Counted from the first letter of the stretch, positions 26,349 through 35,198 are shown. The stretch is DNA of 64,000 nucleotides from Ferruginibacter sp. (GCF_028288465.1 NZ_JAQBNR010000001.1:62001-126000); one strand, 5' to 3'. Translations and numbers: made by a program. Notes: generated by a model not told the origin, from the letters alone.

Positions 26349-26867
26349 ATGAGCGGATCAACAATTATATTTTACATGCTGGCGGCACTTACTTTAGTGA
26401 GTGGTGTGCTGGCGGTTACCACACGGCAGATTTTCAGAGCAGCCATTTTTTTACTTTTTTCTTTAATAGGTATCGCAGGTTTATATTTCTGGATGCAGTA
26501 TGATTTTATTGCAGCCGTTCAGATAGTGGTATATGTGGGTGGCATAACGGTGCTGATCATCTTCTCCATTTTTTTGACACAGCAAGCCGGGGAGTTATTA
26601 CCCAAACAAAAAATAGGAAGACAAATTTTTTCAGCACTGGCCGTGTTTTGCGGCTTTGCACTAACCATGCTGCAATTATTTCAGCATTCATTTAAACCTA
26701 CTACCGGGCAGCCGGTTCTGCCAATAGTAGCTAACATAGGCGATCGTATGCTGGGCGTTGCAGAGGATGGATTTGCCTTGCCTTTTGAAGTTGTGAGTAT
26801 GTTACTGCTGGCGGCATTGATTGGTTGTATTGTAATTGCTTTACGTTCTAAACCTGCAACATCATGA
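26349..26867 (+). CDS. nuoJ: NADH-quinone oxidoreductase subunit J
   Basis: 172 residues, membrane subunit with five predicted helices. The block VQIVVYVGGITVLIIFSIFL is the conserved third helix with the pi-bulge region. The stop overlaps the nuoK start by 4 bases (ATGA), so the two are translationally coupled. Confidence 0.93.
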   Translation: MSGSTIIFYMLAALTLVSGVLAVTTRQIFRAAIFLLFSLIGIAGLYFWMQYDFIAAVQIVVYVGGITVLIIFSIFLTQQAGELLPKQKIGRQIFSALAVFCGFALTMLQLFQHSFKPTTGQPVLPIVANIGDRMLGVAEDGFALPFEVVSMLLLAALIGCIVIALRSKPATS

Positions 26868-27178
26868 TGGAACCCGGATTAAACCATATTTTAGTTATTA
26901 GCGCAGCCTTGTTTTTTATTGGTGTGTTTGGATTTTTTACAAGAAGAAACCTGGTTACTATGCTGATGAGCATTGAACTGGTGCTGAACAGTGTAAACCT
27001 GAACTTTATTGCTTTCAATAAATATGTATGGCCCAACAAAATGGACGGTTTATTCTTTGCCATTTTTGTAATTGCCATTGCTGCGGCAGAGGCGGCGGTG
27101 GCGATAGCCATCATTATCAATTTATACAGAAGCCATCACTCCATTGATGTAGAGAATGCTGAAGAAATGAAATTTTAA
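26864..27178 (+). CDS. nuoK: NADH-quinone oxidoreductase subunit K
   Basis: 104 residues, three transmembrane helices, related to Mrp antiporter subunit C. The second helix contains MSIELVLNSVNLNFIAF and the third AAAEAAVAIAIIINLY; the two buried glutamates are part of the proton path in the family. Start overlaps nuoJ by ATGA. nuoL follows after 39 bases. Confidence 0.94.
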   Translation: MMEPGLNHILVISAALFFIGVFGFFTRRNLVTMLMSIELVLNSVNLNFIAFNKYVWPNKMDGLFFAIFVIAIAAAEAAVAIAIIINLYRSHHSIDVENAEEMKF

Positions 27179-27217
27179 AGATTCGTTATTTTAAAACCAA
27201 CGAACGACTACTATATT

Positions 27218-29221
27218 ATGAATGATTTTTTACAAATGCCATTGCTGCAGATACTGCCTGCAGGAAAAGGTTCAGCACTGGCCCTGTTACTGATTCCGTT
27301 ACTGCCATTTGCTGGTTTTTTATTGCTCGGAATTTTTGGCAGAAAACATATCAAAAGCGCATCGGGCATTATCGCTACAACCTTATTGCTTGTGTCTGCA
27401 GCCCTATCTCTCTACACTGCATATGGATATTTTTTCGATTATGGAAAAGTGAATGGTGTTTACCAAAAATTTATTGCAGTTCAATATACCTGGCTCCAGT
27501 TTTCACCTGGCCTTTCAATAGATTTAGGCATCTTGCTGGATCCAATTTCAGTGATGATGCTGGTAGTGGTTACGTTTATTTCACTGATGGTGCACATCTA
27601 TAGCTTAGGTTACATGAAAGGTGAAGAAAGGTTTGCAACTTATTATGCATTTCTTGGCTTGTTTACTTTTTCTATGCTTGGTTTGATAATGGCTTCCAAT
27701 CTTTTCCAGATGTATATTTTCTGGGAGCTGGTAGGCGTTTCATCATTTTTACTGATTGGATATTATTACAATAAACCTTCAGCAGTTGCCGCATGTAAAA
27801 AAGCTTTTATCGTTACACGGTTTGCCGATCTTGGGTTTTTAATTGGCATATTAATTTTATCCTTTCATGCCGAAACGCTGGATTTTAATACGCTGATTGA
27901 AAGACTCACAATAGATGGCAATCATGAGTTGCATACTGCTTACTCTTCCATGTTTTTGGGTGCATCTGCGCTAACCTGGGGTGCGATATTGATTTTTATT
28001 GGCGGCGCTGGCAAGAGTGCCATGTTTCCATTACATATCTGGTTGCCCGATGCTATGGAAGGTCCTACGCCGGTATCTGCATTGATACATGCTGCCACCA
28101 TGGTAGTTGCAGGTGTTTATTTGGTAGCAAGAATGTTTCCTGTTTTCAGTATGTCTGCCGGTGCCATGCACCTGGTTACTTTAGTGGGCATTTTCTCCGC
28201 ACTGTTTGCCGCAATAATCGCCTGCACACAAACAGATATCAAAAGGGTACTTGCCTATTCTACGATGTCGCAGATAGGTTTTATGATGTTTGCATTGGGT
28301 GTATCAGGAAGTAATTTGGTAGAAGGCAGTCTGGATTACACAAATCTTGGTGCAGGTTATACAGCTTCCATGTTTCATCTTTTTACGCACGCCATATTTA
28401 AAGCTTTATTATTTCTGGGTGCTGGTTCCGTTATACATTTTATTCACAGCAACGATATGAAGGATATGGGCGGACTTAGAAAATATTTACCCATTACGCA
28501 TATTGCTTTTTTGGTTGCATGCCTGGCAATTTCAGGGGTTCCTCCGTTCGCAGGGTTTTTCAGTAAGGAAGAGATACTGCTGGCAGCCTGGCAACATAAC
28601 AAAATGGTTTATTACGTCGCGTTGTTTACATCAGGTCTTACTGCATTTTACATGTTCCGGTTATACTTCAATATTTTCTGGAACAAGGGAGCGATTGTGC
28701 ATGGTGAACACCATGGGGAAGGTGGCTTTGTGATGATGCTGCCACTGGTACTGCTTGCAGTTGGCGCTGCAACGGCGGGCTTTATACCTTTTGGGAATTT
28801 TATAACTGCTGATGGCAAACCATTGGAAATTGAATTTCACTGGCAGTTTTCAATAGCCCCGGTAGCAGTTGGCTTAACAGGCATTTTTACAGCCATGTGG
28901 TTATATAAAAGCGAAAATAATAAACCTGCTGCCATTGCCAGCTCATGGGGGGGATTATATAAAGCTGCTTATCATAAATTTTATATTGATGAAGTATACC
29001 TCTTTATAACAAAAAAAGTACTGTTCAATTTAGTGGGCAGACCTGCGGCCTGGTTTGATAAAAATGTGGTGAATGGGTTGGTAAATATGACGGGCAATAC
29101 GACGCTAACTATTTCTGATAAAATAAAAGGATTTCAGTCGGGTAAAGTACAGCAATACGCCATTTACTTTTTAGCAGGTGTAATAGGTTTGGCAGTGCTG
29201 TTTATTTATATCTGGAAATGA
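27218..29221 (+). CDS. nuoL: NADH-quinone oxidoreductase subunit L
   Basis: 667 residues, the most distal antiporter-like proton-pumping subunit. About sixteen helices are expected. Visible are QMYIFWELVGVSSFLLIGYY with the key Glu, GAGKSAMFPLHIWLPDAMEG with the Lys-His region, PTPVSALIHAATMVVAGVYL, and FHLFTHAIFKALLFLGAGSV. The long lateral helix HL should be formed by the region around residues 540-620, and the final helix ends at the C-terminus. Confidence 0.96.
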   Translation: MNDFLQMPLLQILPAGKGSALALLLIPLLPFAGFLLLGIFGRKHIKSASGIIATTLLLVSAALSLYTAYGYFFDYGKVNGVYQKFIAVQYTWLQFSPGLSIDLGILLDPISVMMLVVVTFISLMVHIYSLGYMKGEERFATYYAFLGLFTFSMLGLIMASNLFQMYIFWELVGVSSFLLIGYYYNKPSAVAACKKAFIVTRFADLGFLIGILILSFHAETLDFNTLIERLTIDGNHELHTAYSSMFLGASALTWGAILIFIGGAGKSAMFPLHIWLPDAMEGPTPVSALIHAATMVVAGVYLVARMFPVFSMSAGAMHLVTLVGIFSALFAAIIACTQTDIKRVLAYSTMSQIGFMMFALGVSGSNLVEGSLDYTNLGAGYTASMFHLFTHAIFKALLFLGAGSVIHFIHSNDMKDMGGLRKYLPITHIAFLVACLAISGVPPFAGFFSKEEILLAAWQHNKMVYYVALFTSGLTAFYMFRLYFNIFWNKGAIVHGEHHGEGGFVMMLPLVLLAVGAATAGFIPFGNFITADGKPLEIEFHWQFSIAPVAVGLTGIFTAMWLYKSENNKPAAIASSWGGLYKAAYHKFYIDEVYLFITKKVLFNLVGRPAAWFDKNVVNGLVNMTGNTTLTISDKIKGFQSGKVQQYAIYFLAGVIGLAVLFIYIWK

Positions 29222-29307
29222 TAAATTTTATATTGCTTTGAAACTGAATAAAGCTTCTTAAATAAGATAAAGGGCCAGACTTAATAAGATAATTCGAAAA
29301 CGAATAC

Positions 29308-30798
29308 ATGAATTTACCAGTACTAATATTATTGCCTTTGCTCACCGCAGTTGTAATACTGCTGATGCGCAATGCAACACAGGTTAAATGGGCGGCATTG
29401 GCAGGTGCTGCTGCACAATTTGTTTTGGCGTTTGCATTGTTGTTTGCCTTTCGCAGCGAAAGGGCTGCAGGCAATGAAGCCCAGATGTTATTTGAGTTGC
29501 AGTACAATTGGTTTCCGGCATGGCATATTAGTTTTCATTTGGGAGTAGATGGCATTTCCGTTGCAATGATTTTGCTTACATCCTTTGTTGTAATTGCCGG
29601 TGTGCTGGTTTCGTGGAACGTGGAAAAGATGACAAAGGAATTTTACTTTTTACTCATCTTGTTGAGCCTTGGTGCATATGGATTTTTTATGTCGCTCGAT
29701 CTCTTCATACTTTTCTTCTTTCTTGAAATAGCGGTGATACCAAAATATTTACTCATCGGTATCTGGGGCAGCGGTAAAAAAGAATATGCAGCCAATAAAC
29801 TGGCGCTGATGTTAATGGGCGGTTCAGCATTGGTGTTGGTGGGTTTGCTGGGCACGTATTTCGGCAGCCCCACAAAAACATTCGACCTGATGACTTTGTC
29901 TCAATTGAATATTCCAGCGTCAGTTCAGCACATTTGTTTCCCGTTGTTATTTGTTGGCTTTGGTGTGTTTACAGCATTGTTTCCATTCCATACCTGGGTA
30001 CCGGATGGTCACTCATCGGCGCCCACCGCAGGGTCTATGTTCCTGGCGGGTATATCCATGAAACTCGGTGGCTACGGCTGTTTGCGGGTAGCTACCTACA
30101 TTATGCCTGACGGTGCGAAGGAATATGCCAACATAATTATTGTGTTGTCTGCCATCGCTATTTTGTATGGAGCCTTCGCTACGATGATGCAGAAAGACTT
30201 GAAATATATCAACGCTTATTCTTCAGTAAGTCACTGCGGTTTTGTTTTACTCGGTATCGGTATGTTAACTAAAACAGCTATGACTGGTGCGGTAATGCAA
30301 ATGGTATCGCATGGTTTAATGACAGCCCTCTTCTTTGCTGTTATAGGCATGATTTACGAACGCACACATACAAGACAGGTAAATGAAATGGGCGGCTTGT
30401 TGAAAGTAATGCCTTTTATTACGACTGTCTTATTCATAGTTGGATTGTGTTCGCTGGGTTTGCCGGGGCTAAGTGGATTTGTTGCAGAGATGACCATTTT
30501 TATGGGTTCCTGGCAAAATACAGATGCATTTCACCGTATTGCTACCATTGCCGCCTGTATGAGTATTGTTGTAACGGCGGTTTATATTTTAAGGGCCGTT
30601 GGGCAAACAGCTATGGGGCCTCTAAAAGCGGGTTATGAAAATTTAACGGATGCAACCTGGAATGAAAAAGCCGCTGCAATCATTTTAATCGCAGGCATTG
30701 TTGCAATTGGTATTGCGCCGTTTTGGCTCAACGACCTGGTTAGTCCGGCAACAGAAATAATAATGAAAAAACTCGCTGCTGTTACTGCCGGTATGTAG
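29308..30798 (+). CDS. nuoM: NADH-quinone oxidoreductase subunit M
   Basis: 496 residues, antiporter-like proton-pumping subunit. Signatures are LFILFFFLEIAVIPKYLLIG (key Glu), FPFHTWVPDGHSSAPTAGSM, MKLGGYGCLRVATYIMP, and KDLKYINAYSSVSHCGFVLL. About fourteen helices are predicted. The spacing to nuoL is 86 bases and to nuoN 69 bases. Confidence 0.95.
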   Translation: MNLPVLILLPLLTAVVILLMRNATQVKWAALAGAAAQFVLAFALLFAFRSERAAGNEAQMLFELQYNWFPAWHISFHLGVDGISVAMILLTSFVVIAGVLVSWNVEKMTKEFYFLLILLSLGAYGFFMSLDLFILFFFLEIAVIPKYLLIGIWGSGKKEYAANKLALMLMGGSALVLVGLLGTYFGSPTKTFDLMTLSQLNIPASVQHICFPLLFVGFGVFTALFPFHTWVPDGHSSAPTAGSMFLAGISMKLGGYGCLRVATYIMPDGAKEYANIIIVLSAIAILYGAFATMMQKDLKYINAYSSVSHCGFVLLGIGMLTKTAMTGAVMQMVSHGLMTALFFAVIGMIYERTHTRQVNEMGGLLKVMPFITTVLFIVGLCSLGLPGLSGFVAEMTIFMGSWQNTDAFHRIATIAACMSIVVTAVYILRAVGQTAMGPLKAGYENLTDATWNEKAAAIILIAGIVAIGIAPFWLNDLVSPATEIIMKKLAAVTAGM

Positions 30799-30867
30799 AA
30801 CGACTGAGTCATCTTAATTAATGCTCTTATTATTTTAACTGAAAATGGGAGCACACATTTAAACTGT

Positions 30868-32271
30868 ATGTTAAACGAATTTTTGATATTGATGAAATCT
30901 GAACTGGTGCTTTGCTGCATCATTTTCCTGCTGTTATTTATTAAGGTGGGAACAGATATGACAAACGAACGAATGTTGCCCCTGGTGCAGGTTTTATTGC
31001 TGGTAAATGTGGTAGCCAGTTTTATTTTCAACCAGGAGGGGACATTATTTGGCGGCCTGTTTACGACGAATCTATTAATGGCTTTCCAGAAAAGTATCTT
31101 GAGTATCGGCATCTATCTTATTTCTTTATTGTTTGCAGACTGGCTTAAGAAAAGCGAACACATGCCTGAATTTTTTATGCTGATGTTATCGGCGGTTTTA
31201 GGCATGTTCTTTATGATTTCCAGCGGAAGTTTACTCATGTTTTTTTTAGCACTGGAGCTCTCTACCATTCCGGTTGCAGCCATGGCCAACTTCGACCTGG
31301 AGAAAAAATTATCTTCTGAAGCCGCCATGAAAATGATTTTATCATCCGCTTTTTCTTCGGGCATTTTACTGTTTGGTATTTCTTTAATTTATGGCGCTAC
31401 CGGTACAATTAATTTTGCTGAAATACCTGCTTTACTGGATGGAAGTCCATTGCAAATATTAGCCTTTGTATTTTTATTCACGGCCTTTGCATTTAAATTA
31501 TCTATCGTGCCCTTTCATTTATGGACGGCCGACGTATACGAAGGTTCGCCTGTTGCAGTCACCTCTTTTTTATCCGTGATATCCAAAGGTTCTATTGCAT
31601 TTATATTGCTTACCACATTGTATAAAGTGTTTGCACCCATGCAGGAAATTTGGTACAACATGGTGATGCTGTTATCGGTTATTACAATGATTTTCGGCAA
31701 CCTGTTTGCATTGCGGCAACAAAACATCAAACGCTTTCTTGCATTTTCATCTATTGCCCAGGTAGGTTTTATATTGGTTGGCCTTAGCAGCAATTCATCG
31801 CAGGGAACCGCTTCGGTTGTATACTTTATCCTGATTTATATTTTCTCTAACCTGGCTGCGTTTGGTGTAGCAGGTGCTATTTCACAGCAAACGGGTAAAG
31901 AGCGCATTGATGATTTAAAAGGCCTGTATCAAACCAACCCCTTCATAAGCTGGGTACTGGCACTGGCATTATTCTCCCTGGCGGGTATTCCGCCAACGGC
32001 CGGATTTTTTGGTAAATTATTTTTGATCACAGCCGGCGCATCCAAAGGCAATTATTTCTTTATAACCGTGGCCGCGTTAAACCTGATTGTTTCATTGTAT
32101 TATTATTTACGGATCATCAGGGCAGTGTTTATGGATAAAAATGATCAGCCAATTGAAAAAATTATTTTACTGCCTTCTGTCAAACTGGGTATGCTTATTT
32201 GCGGGGCAGGTATTATACTTACTGGATTATTAAGCTGGGTATACGATTACATTACATCACTAACAATGTAA
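30868..32271 (+). CDS. nuoN: NADH-quinone oxidoreductase subunit N
   Basis: 467 residues, third antiporter-like subunit. Visible are FFLALELSTIPVAAMANF, FAFKLSIVPFHLWTADVYEG, SPVAVTSFLSVISKGSIAF, and NIKRFLAFSSIAQVGFILVG; the Lys and Glu residues used for proton transfer in the family are present. Last recognised complex I gene here. A small gene follows after 10 bases and is probably in the same transcript. Confidence 0.95.
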   Translation: MLNEFLILMKSELVLCCIIFLLLFIKVGTDMTNERMLPLVQVLLLVNVVASFIFNQEGTLFGGLFTTNLLMAFQKSILSIGIYLISLLFADWLKKSEHMPEFFMLMLSAVLGMFFMISSGSLLMFFLALELSTIPVAAMANFDLEKKLSSEAAMKMILSSAFSSGILLFGISLIYGATGTINFAEIPALLDGSPLQILAFVFLFTAFAFKLSIVPFHLWTADVYEGSPVAVTSFLSVISKGSIAFILLTTLYKVFAPMQEIWYNMVMLLSVITMIFGNLFALRQQNIKRFLAFSSIAQVGFILVGLSSNSSQGTASVVYFILIYIFSNLAAFGVAGAISQQTGKERIDDLKGLYQTNPFISWVLALALFSLAGIPPTAGFFGKLFLITAGASKGNYFFITVAALNLIVSLYYYLRIIRAVFMDKNDQPIEKIILLPSVKLGMLICGAGIILTGLLSWVYDYITSLTM

Positions 32272-32281
32272 TAAACAAATT

Positions 32282-32674
32282 ATGGCGATTAATAAAAATC
32301 ATGAGTTTGAGGAACTGGACGGTGTAAAATGCGGCATCGTGGAAAAAAACGTTTCACCTGAAAGAGTTCAGTTTTTAAAAAAATTACTGGAATACAATCA
32401 TTTTACTGTAGTGGCAGTTCCATCACCACCACCAAAAGCTGCGCCGGCACCCGTTGTAAAAGTCGCAGAAGGAGCCGAACCTGCACCGCTGCCACCACCT
32501 CCTGCACCGGAGACATTTACAGTGGGTGTAACTGATTATACTTTTAATCCTGTCAATGCTATATTCGGCAGGTTGTTACATACACCAGACGGGCATGTAG
32601 TAACGCAGGCTTACTGGCAACAGAAGGAAACGGTAAGCCATGATGAAGTGCCGTACTATGAAAGAGGTGTTTAA
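32282..32674 (+). CDS. small proline-rich protein of unknown function at the end of the nuo cluster
   Basis: 130 residues. No signal peptide or membrane segment. The N-terminal part (residues 1-47) is a compact charged segment (DGVKCGIVEKNVSPERVQFL), then a flexible Pro/Ala linker (about 48-80), then a C-terminal segment (FTVGVTDYTFNPVNAIFGRL onwards to PYYERGV). I do not recognise the family. The linker between two conserved-looking ends suggests a soluble adaptor. The 10-base spacing to nuoN suggests co-expression with complex I, so an accessory or assembly role is possible but unsupported. Confidence 0.7.
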   Translation: MAINKNHEFEELDGVKCGIVEKNVSPERVQFLKKLLEYNHFTVVAVPSPPPKAAPAPVVKVAEGAEPAPLPPPPAPETFTVGVTDYTFNPVNAIFGRLLHTPDGHVVTQAYWQQKETVSHDEVPYYERGV

Positions 32675-32684
32675 TTAAAAGAAA

Positions 32685-32704
32685 AGGAACTGCTTGCAGT
32701 CCCT
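32685..32704. terminator. possible terminator between the nuo cluster and glyS
   Basis: AGG-ACTGC / GCAGT-CCT hairpin with a tiny loop, followed by CGTTTATTTATCTTTT on the plus strand. It lies in the 49-base gap between convergent genes, but the structure is weak. Confidence 0.35.
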
Positions 32705-32723
32705 CGTTTATTTATCTTTTCAA

Positions 32724-34184
32724 TTAGTTTATTTTGCCCAATATCAGGTGCTTCACATCTGCCAATGCAATTCTTTCCTGCGCCATGGTATTCCTGTAAC
32801 GGATCGTAACAGTATTATCATCCTTGGTTTGATGATCAATTGTTACACAGAATGGCGTACCAATTGCATCCATGCGGCGGTATCGTTTACCGATGGCATC
32901 TTTCTCTTCATAAAAACACATAAAGCTGCCTTTACAATCATCCATCAATTGTTTGGCAATTTCAGGCAGACCATCTTTTTTTAACAACGGCAAAATCGCC
33001 AGTTTGGTAGGGGCGATTTTAGCCGGAATGCGCAACACAACCCGACTGTCTTCTGTACCGTCTTCCTTCGTCCATTTTTCATTTGCATAAGCCAGGCTCA
33101 TCACGGTCAGGAAGAGGCGATCTAATCCAACGGAAGTTTCTACTACGTATGGAATGTAGTTGCCATAAGGCTTTCCGTCTTCTTTTAACTCATTATCGAA
33201 GTACTGGATTTTCTTTTTGCTGAACGTTTGATGCTGCGTTAAATCAAAATCGGTCCTTGAATGGATACCTTCCAGTTCTTTCCAGCCAAAAGGAAACTCA
33301 AATTCAATATCCAGGGCGGCATCTGCATAGTGCGCCAGTTTTATATGATCGTGGTAGCGTAATTTTTCTGCTGGTATACCAAGGCTTTCATGCCATTTTT
33401 TTCTTTCTTCTTTCCAGAAATTATACCATTCCATCTGCGTGCCGGGGCGAACGAAGAACTGCATTTCCATTTGCTCAAATTCCCGCATGCGGAAAATAAA
33501 CTGCCTTGCTACTATTTCATTTCTAAACGCCTTACCGGTTTGCGCAATACCAAAAGGTATTTTCATGCGGCCGGTTTTTTGCACGTTTAAAAAATTCACA
33601 AAAATGCCTTGTGCTGTTTCGGGGCGCAAATAGATGGTGTCACTTTCTTCTGCCACACTGCCTATTTGGGTACTGAACATGAGGTTGAATTCACGAACGT
33701 CTGTCCAGTTACAAGTTTTGCTGATAGCGCATTTTATGTTATTATCAACAATCAGTTGCTTAAGGCCGGCATAATCGCTGGCCGCTATTAATGCATCCAT
33801 GTTCTTCAACAGCGCAAATTCTTCTTCCTTTTTTCCTTCCAGTGCCAGCGCTTCTGCATGGGCTTCAATTAAATGATCAACCCGGTATCTTTTATTGCTG
33901 TCTTTATTGTCAATCATCGGGTCGCTGAAATTGTCCACGTGACCGCTTGCCTTCCATGTTGTGGGATGCATAAAAATAGCGGCGTCAATGCCTACGATAT
34001 TATCGTGCAGTTGCGTCATACTCTTCCACCAGTAATCGCGGATATTCTTTTTTAACTGGGCACCGTTTTGTCCATAGTCGTACACCGCCGCAAGACCATC
34101 ATAAATTTCTGAAGATTGAAAAATATATCCATATTCTTTACAGTGAGCAATCAGCTCCGCAAAATTGTTCGATTCGTTTGCCAT
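32724..34184 (-). CDS. glyS: glycyl-tRNA synthetase (single-chain type)
   Basis: 486 residues, class II alpha2-type GlyRS as in Bacteroidota, archaea and eukaryotes, not the E. coli alpha-beta form. Signatures are GYIFQSSEIYDGLAAVYDYG near the N-terminus, motif 2 IAQTGKAFRNEIVARQFIFR, MREFEQMEMQFFV, and motif 3 VETSVGLDRLFL. The C-terminal anticodon-binding domain begins near RIPAKIAPTKLAILPLLKKD. A -7 promoter element lies just ahead of the ATG. The 248 bases upstream hold a gene fragment and a repeat element. Confidence 0.96.
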   Translation of the reverse strand: MANESNNFAELIAHCKEYGYIFQSSEIYDGLAAVYDYGQNGAQLKKNIRDYWWKSMTQLHDNIVGIDAAIFMHPTTWKASGHVDNFSDPMIDNKDSNKRYRVDHLIEAHAEALALEGKKEEEFALLKNMDALIAASDYAGLKQLIVDNNIKCAISKTCNWTDVREFNLMFSTQIGSVAEESDTIYLRPETAQGIFVNFLNVQKTGRMKIPFGIAQTGKAFRNEIVARQFIFRMREFEQMEMQFFVRPGTQMEWYNFWKEERKKWHESLGIPAEKLRYHDHIKLAHYADAALDIEFEFPFGWKELEGIHSRTDFDLTQHQTFSKKKIQYFDNELKEDGKPYGNYIPYVVETSVGLDRLFLTVMSLAYANEKWTKEDGTEDSRVVLRIPAKIAPTKLAILPLLKKDGLPEIAKQLMDDCKGSFMCFYEEKDAIGKRYRRMDAIGTPFCVTIDHQTKDDNTVTIRYRNTMAQERIALADVKHLILGKIN

Positions 34185-34191
34185 AATCCTG

Positions 34192-34199
34192 CAAAAGTA
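34192..34199 (-). promoter_or_regulatory. -7 element of the glyS promoter
   Basis: Perfect TACTTTTG on the minus strand, 7 bases ahead of the glyS ATG. Transcription from it would be leaderless or nearly so. A TTTTTTG lies upstream, but at only about 14 bases spacing. Confidence 0.4.
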
Positions 34200-34233
34200 A
34201 AAAATAAACCCCTCAAAAAATGCGTTGAAAATA

Positions 34234-34359
34234 TTATTTGGATACGGATTGTTTTTTCACCAGTTCTTTTACTTGAAGCAGGGCTTTATACATAGCATCA
34301 TTGTCTTCAATAAATTGCCGCAGTCTTTCACCAGGAGGATGTGATAACCAGATAGCAGT
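34234..34359 (-). pseudogene. truncated C-terminal fragment of an unrecognised protein
   Basis: A minus-strand frame of 41 codons ends at the TAA 34236-34234 and reads TAIWLSHPPGERLRQFIEDN onwards to KKQSVSK. It looks like a real helical C-terminus. It has no start codon except an internal Met, and just upstream the frame runs into the inverted repeat at 34360-34432, where a TGA closes it. The most economical reading is a gene whose 5' part was lost when the repeat element arrived. I do not recognise the family. Confidence 0.5.
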
Positions 34360-34432
34360 GGTCGGTACCGAAGGTCAGACCGCGTTTTGCCGTAACAGTT
34401 ATCCGGTCTGATCTTCGGTGCCGACCGGATAA
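34360..34432. repeat. REP/BIME-like nested inverted repeat
   Basis: The left arm 34360-34382 (GGTCGGTACCGAAGGTCAGA and 3 more bases) is inverted at 34404-34426 with two mismatches, loop 21 bases. A second inverted repeat overlaps: TTATCCGGTC (34399-34408) with GACCGGATAA (34423-34432). The right arm can therefore pair with either partner. It is GC-rich compared with the flanks and immediately abuts both the gene fragment and the MazG-like stop codon. It resembles dispersed palindromic elements moved by RAYT transposases (inference). Confidence 0.65.
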
Positions 34433-34759
34433 TTATTTCAGCTTTTCATTTTCCTTATGTCGTTCTCCATCCCTCAAATTTTTCTTTTCAAAATTTTTCT
34501 CTAAAGCATCAGTTAGGTCAACACCGGTTTGATTGGCCAGGCAAATCAACACCCACAATACATCCGCCATTTCATCACCCAAATCTTTCCCTTTATCAGA
34601 TTCTTTAAAAGACTGTTCGCCATATTTCCGAACCATTAATCTTGATAATTCACCAACTTCTTCCATTAAAATACCCAGATTGGTTAATTCAGTAAAATAA
34701 CGAACACCAACAGTTTTTATCCATTGGTCCACTTTAGTTTGCGCCTCTTTAATTTCCAT
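34433..34759 (-). CDS. MazG-like nucleotide pyrophosphohydrolase
   Basis: 108 residues, all-helical NTP-PPase fold. The metal-binding motif is split as in the family: LMEEVGELSRL (ExxE) and LGDEMADVLWVLICLANQTG (DxxxD). Such proteins hydrolyse (d)NTPs, often non-canonical ones, to NMP and pyrophosphate. The length and the basic C-terminus fit short MazG-like proteins of Bacteroidota. It lies downstream of the broken GxxExxY gene and dtd on the same strand. Its stop nearly touches the REP-like element. Confidence 0.88.
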   Translation of the reverse strand: MEIKEAQTKVDQWIKTVGVRYFTELTNLGILMEEVGELSRLMVRKYGEQSFKESDKGKDLGDEMADVLWVLICLANQTGVDLTDALEKNFEKKNLRDGERHKENEKLK

Positions 34760-34761
34760 AA

Positions 34762-34812
34762 CACGAATTTTATTTTTAGTAACACGAATTTCAAAGCACT
34801 AATTACACGAAT
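34762..34812 (+). repeat. array of three CACGAATT motifs, left of the GxxExxY gene
   Basis: CACGAATT occurs at 34762-34769, 34783-34790 and 34805-34812, separated by AT-rich bases. The inverse complement AATTCGTG occurs three times on the other side of the GxxExxY gene. Together they frame the gene as opposed arrays. Confidence 0.7.
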
Positions 34813-34823
34813 TAAAGTGCCAT

Positions 34824-35198
34824 TTTAAAATACCACTTTCTTTTTGATACAAATGAGCTCACCAAAATTGACTATAATGCCTAATTGTAAGCCCGAAGCT
34901 TTTAGATAATTGATTGTTTGTTTTACAAATCCATTTACTATTAAGGAACAAGCTTTTACTTCAAGTATTATCGAACCATACACTACAAAATCAGCGTTAT
35001 ATTGATGTGGGAGTATAATTTCTTTGTAGCTGATTTAAATTGCTTTTCACGGAAATAGGGAATGTTTTTTGTTTTAAATTCATATTCCAACGCATCTTTA
35101 TAAACAATCTCTTTAAAACCCATTCCAAGTTCCGGATGCACTTCCATACAAGTTCCAATTAGCTGGTAAGATTCTTCTTTTAAAATAATCTCTGACAT
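34824..35198 (-). pseudogene. GxxExxY family protein, broken by a frameshift
   Basis: The 5' part from the ATG at 35198 reads MSEIILKEESYQLIGTCMEV and contains LGMGFKEIVYKDAL, the GxxExxY signature, to IPYFREKQFK. After base ~35027 the frame runs to an early stop, but the neighbouring frame continues the family exactly: SYKEIILPHQYNADFVVYGS, ILEVKACS, QTINYLKASGLQLGIIVNFG and a proper TAA at 34826-34824. One missing base in the AAATC context (expected AAAATC) explains it. GxxExxY proteins (PF13366) look like small PD-(D/E)xK-type nucleases, with ADF and EVKA in place; their role is unknown. Frameshift could also be a sequencing error in a short A-run. Confidence 0.85.
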
